Source: Xenopus tropicalis (lineage: Eukaryota > Chordata > Amphibia > Anura > Pipidae). Taken from it: DNA of 64,000 nt. Numbering within the stretch: position 1 is the first letter of the stretch; each line of letters starts with the position of its first letter. The translations under genes were made by a program, and so were the position numbers. Location of the stretch: assembly GCF_000004195.4 (NCBI RefSeq), contig NC_030677.2, positions 114,663,036-114,727,035 on the forward strand, written 5' to 3'. Under the pieces are notes generated by a model. It had not been told where the DNA came from. It searched no databases and saw nothing but the letters and a program-made list of their open reading frames with translations. Shown here piece by piece: positions 59,481 to 64,000 of this stretch.

Positions 59481-62400
59481 CTATGAATAGAACAAAGGAT
59501 ATATTAGTCATGTTTGTTGGGAGATCTATATATGCAGAATCTACAAGTGCATTCTAGAATAACATTTTCGACGCATAAGCAGAAGTAGAGAACCGACACA
59601 TCTCAACATACAGTGTGCAACAGCAGCCATTAGCTTCCTGCCCTCTGACAGTTGCACAATGAATAGAATGAATAGTTTCTTTATTCTAACAGACTACATA
59701 CCCAGGTATGGGCAGTTTGGCCAATGTAATCCTTACTGCCCAACAATCTGGTCATGTATGTCACCTTAAAGTGATACTGACACTAAAAAATATTAATGTA
59801 CATAAAAAGTTCCCTATAGGTCATGTTGATCATTTTTCATGAATAGCTTTGCTTTTGTAAGTAATTGTTACTTGAAGTTCTAAAACCTGACTGTTTTGCC
59901 AACCTGACTGTCCCTTCTCAGCCTGTCAGTTATAGCTTCTAATGCTAACGGCCTCCTGCTGCACAAATATGGCATCCACCTCATAGAGGAACACAGGGGA
60001 TTAGATAGGTCATGTAAAAGCTTGGGCAAATTTTTTTAAGGCAAAATTACAAATATTACGACAATATTATGATAGATGTAAAAAAGGATTAATTTCTGGT
60101 GTCATAGTGCCATAGTGCTTTATCCTAACTCAAGTTCTCCTGACGCACCTTATCTGTGGGTGTGTGGTGCATGGGGCGAGAAGTGCATTAGCTAGCTATA
60201 ATGTGCTAATCCCCATGTACACTTACGTGTCACATTATCCACAGTCCGTTTCTTTCAAAGAAGGTCAGTATACACTGGCCACCTTAGGAAGAATATTGTT
60301 TGTCACAAATTCTTAAAGACTAAATGACCCAAAAATAAGTGTAACCAAATGTTCCATAGTATCCTGGAATAAAGCTGTAAGCTCACACCAGGATAAATGT
60401 TATGAAAACCTATTACAATTACTGAAAAAAGAAACACAATTACCTGCAAAGTCTGTCTTCTAATTGTCAGTGCTTACTTGATCCTTTACTGACTATACTG
60501 TGTTGCACAGAATTACACAAAATAGATCCAAGTTACAATAAGGCAGACTTGGATTCCTCTCATTCCCCTGGAACTACAGCAAATAAATGTGCCATATCCG
60601 TGTATAATAACTCTGCTTAATGAGAGCTTGTTTTTCCTGCTATAAAATCTTCAATATTTCTAAATGTCTTGACTTTCACTTGACTTTTGTTATTTCTCTG
60701 TAATAGAGATAGCACTACAGCAAGGATGTCAATGGAAATAATCGCTTCATTACCAAAGCACTATATTGGCTGTACAGTTTTATTCGGCAAGCCATAAAGG
60801 CAGCAACACAGAGAAGCGACTCTGCTCTTCTGATCTCCACTGCCGCTTCTACTTATTAATAGTGATCAAAACTCCGCTGTGTACTAAAGCATTTACAGCC
60901 TAACGTTATTTAGAAATATTATTTTTTACTGATACAATTAACATTCAGGAGATAAATGTACTTAATGTATGGTTGTTTTATGGCTGAATTCCCTGGCATT
61001 AGCAAATAACAGGTAACATAACACTGAGTGCCCCAATAAAAGAGATGCTATTGCAGAAAATATACAGTAATAGTAATTAAAGTATGAAACAGCTTATTGA
61101 GATATTTAGTACATAGGAGGGAGCTGTTAAACTACTTTCCTCGGAGGAAGCACACACCACAAAGCGAGATATAAAGTTCTATTAAGATTTAGGCATTTTG
61201 TGCATTTTAAGATGGCCTTGAATGGTCTGACTGATATATCACTGTCTGACCCACTAGTTGATTGGCTGGATAGTATTACCTTTATTTATAAAGCAATACA
61301 TGTATGGGATCCCTTATTCGGAAACCCATAATCCAGAAAGCTCAGAATTACGGAAAGCCATCTCCCATAGACTCTATTGTAAGCAAATAATTCTAATTTG
61401 AAAAAATGGTTTCCATTTTCTCTGTAATAATAAAACAGTACCTTGTACTTGATCCCAACTAAGATATAATTAATCCTTATTGGAGCCAAAACAATCCTAT
61501 TGGCTTTATTTAATTTTAAAATGCTTTTAGCAGACTTAAGGTTGCGATCCAAATTATAGAAAGATCCCTTATCTGGAAAACCCCAAGTCCTGAGCATTCC
61601 GTATAATAGCTCCTTTTACCTAAACCAACATATTCTGCAGTGTTGCACAGTGGCAGGGCACATACATTAAACATATACTGAATGATAGGCTCATCAGGAG
61701 GGTGCAAATGCTTAAGAAATGAGCACTAAGGGGCACACCCTTGTGCCCCCTTATGCCTACATTATGCTAACATTTAAAGGTAAACTATCTAAGAGAATGT
61801 AAAATGCCTTCTGCTTCCCTAAACATTATAAATATTTTATTTGATATATAACTGAGAAATATGTAACACTTTATGATGGGAACATTTCAAGAAAGAAACC
61901 CAGGGACAAGGGGCCTTCTACTCTGCATATAGTATACAGCAGTGGGTGATTGTGGCACCCTACATCTACCCTATAGTGATTCCTAGTGCTTCTGTAATAA
62001 TAAATATGCTTCATGTGCTGTAGCTGTAAATTTGTTTCATTAGAGCAGTGTATCCTATATGATACTTAATACAAATAATATATATAACAACTTCTGTAAG
62101 CACAGTTAGACCACAGTCTTTGTACTTACCTTCTTCACTTTCCCATCAGCAGCTCATATACAATTACATTTTAGATGTTCCTTTTTAAATGGCGAATATA
62201 TACTGATGAATTCTACACTAAAACCTGCCTGCAGAAAGGCACAGTCTTCTTGATAGGAAGATCCTCTGTGAGTACTATAATTATACATGTTCAGGCCTCA
62301 CATCTGAATTATTCCATCCTCTCAGACATGATTGCTCACTTGGTGGAGGTGACATCTTCACATACATAATTACGATGAAATAAATACAGGAATGACTCGT

Positions 62401-64000
62401 CATTAAACAGATCCTGTGTGAGCGGATGCAAGACTTTGACAAAAATATACTTTTCTAAGCAGGAAAGTGACATTCTTCTATGGAAAAGAGACATTGTGTT
62501 GGGAAAGACTTTATCCTTAAAGAGATACACAGTTTTTTTTAGTTAACTACAGAAAGACCTGTCAATGCTACAATTACTACTCTTAGAATCTTCTGCTTCA
62601 GGAAACAAATCAGAACATCAACCATTATTGCCTGGTTTTCTTGTAGCCTGCCTCCTTTAATTTGTTCATTAGCTATGCTCCAAGACACAATATTTTAATG
62701 TTATTGCTTTTAGAATAATTCATAGGTTCCTGTCTGATGTAACAGTAACATTTTGTATAGGGTGATATAAGTAATCAGTTATTGAGTCAGTTATATAGGT
62801 CAGACTTGCTAATGTGCTGCCATATATGCACAAAATCAACATTCTGAATCGGCTTAAAGACACACTGCGGACAGTATATATAATCAGTATATTAAACTTG
62901 CATTCTAGTTTGTGATGCAGACCTAAAAGTGCAATAAAATCATTCACGTCAATAAAATAAATTACATAGTGTGATCAGTGTTTAAAATACTTGTTCAATT
63001 AGTCACACTGCACAAATATATTTTTCCAAAACAAAGTAACAAATAAATAGTAACAAAACCAACAGGAAATAAACTAAAAAAGATTCTTATACACAGTCAG
63101 GTACTGGCTGCCACGTCGTCCCCTCCAGAGTTGGCAGTTTATTGGCCTATATAACAGGGAAAACCCATTGGCCCATCTGTTTGAAGATCAGTCAGATATC
63201 TATGAGAAACGTTTGATCTAGCGGCTAAATGAATGGATCAGTCCAGTTTGGCAATGCATCTGGGCTCTTCTGGAGTACGTCCATCTTTACAAGTTACTTT
63301 ATCTGGCATTTCAAGCTTTTGTCTGCCAGCAATTAAAGTCCATGCATTTGGCAGGGATGGGTTAATATAGGATAATAAAATTAAAACTACCTTTAGGGTA
63401 CACCAAGTGTTTTTATAACTAGAAAATCTACTTTTTGCCTGGTCCACATTCAGGAGATTCAATATATAGAGCTATGCCCAATTCCTATATGTGGTAGTAT
63501 GGTAGTAGTGCATGTTGTTGATCCTTCTTATTAGCAGGTTACAGAAGATGCTTTGAGGCACTGTAACCTATTTAAAATAATAAGAAAGTAATATTGCTAG
63601 AAGGACTATCAACAGATGCACATTTGGTTCTTAAAAAAATAAATTCAACATTTACACTATTACACTATTATCCTTTATATTCTTTCCGCAATGCTAGGGA
63701 CCGTTACCTTCTTTTAGTAAAGTTGACATACCCACAATAATGCTAACTTAAAATAATGCTACCATAATAGACTGTTCCAAGCCCTTTAGAACAATGTTAT
63801 AAATGGGTAATTTTAGCTAATATTTATATAAAATGTAATTTCCATCAGAAGTATTTTATAATGTAGTTATGCATAGAAACAAACTATTCTCTGCCCCCAA
63901 GTCTAACAAAGGTGTAAAGGAAATGAACAGAAATTATAGCCCTTCTCTCTCCATGGGACCATCCCAATTACAGATGTAACAAATGCATTAAAAGGGATGG
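59481..64000 (-). other. shd: Last intron of the shd-like gene
   Basis: The preceding SH2 exon (with a WYHG start and a YLVR motif) was not found on the minus strand up to the window end, so the intron exceeds 4.5 kb. It includes TTAAAGTGATACTGACAC at 59765, a T2-like MITE left end, and a full MITE at 61297-61620. The rest is AT-rich and non-coding. Confidence 0.7.
61297..61620 (+). mobile_element. TACAGGTATGGGATC-type MITE in the shd intron
   Basis: It starts TACATGTATGGGATCCCTTA and carries CCGAATTACGG-like, AATAATAAAACAGTACC and ATTAATCCTTATTGGAGCC interior blocks. It ends in an eroded tip (CCGTATAATAGCTCCTTTTA). Same family as 23444 and 30682. Confidence 0.8.

Noticed and set aside
62120..62260. 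Strong minus-strand donor (GAAG|GTAAGTAC) and a nearby TTTCTGCAG acceptor, a possible SH2 exon
   Set aside because: Every reading frame of the implied exon has a stop before the donor, and no SH2 motif is encoded.

Overview
This is a vertebrate genomic window, almost certainly from a Xenopus (pipid frog) genome. The evidence is spliced exons with consensus splice sites, no bacterial-style coding density, and dispersed repeats I recognise as typical of frogs: TTAA-flanked MITEs opening TTAAAGG, MITEs with the terminus TACAGGTATGGGATC, many hAT elements with 8-bp target-site duplications (TSDs), and L2/MIR-type tails. Most long open frames are chance or repeat-derived. Only four stretches have convincing protein homology, and one of these is repeat-derived.

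Layout. (1) 1-8.9 kb: 3' end of a Gq-class G-protein alpha gene on the + strand, best matched to gna11. It has the penultimate exon (1283-1436), the last exon (2087-2277, ending in the Gq tail EYNLV), and a long AT-rich 3' UTR with candidate poly(A) signals at 3489 and 8902. (2) 8.9-56.6 kb: about 48 kb of intergenic DNA. It holds nested and tandemly duplicated transposons, minisatellites, SINE/LINE remnants, one orphan exon of a protein kinase domain (19070-19238), the C-terminal part of a hAT transposase (15031-15561), a Tc1-like fragment and a non-LTR retrotransposon fragment. (3) 56.6-64 kb: the 3' end of a minus-strand gene for an SHB/SHD-family SH2 adaptor. Its terminal coding exon is 59297-59480, its 3' UTR is about 2.65 kb ending near a poly(A) signal at 56640-56645, and the rest of the window is its last intron. 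The two real genes therefore converge tail to tail.

The structural interest lies in the mobile DNA. Several elements can be bounded exactly by perfect 8-bp TSDs: 18797-19055 (TATCTATA), 46664-48208 (GTTTAAAT) with 46732-47637 nested inside it (GCCGTAGG), and 14003-15852 (GTGATGAC). A fifth, present twice at 10909-11798 and 12022-13374, has an imperfect TSD. One MITE landed a few bases upstream of the apparent splice acceptor of the kinase exon. One hAT element carries an 83-bp-arm palindrome. Two recent tandem duplications (units about 1.1-1.6 kb and 1.49 kb) have breakpoints in or beside MITEs.

I found no operon, CRISPR array, phage or defence-like system, and no evidence of an undescribed gene system. 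Gene identities are from recalled family sequences, without database searches.
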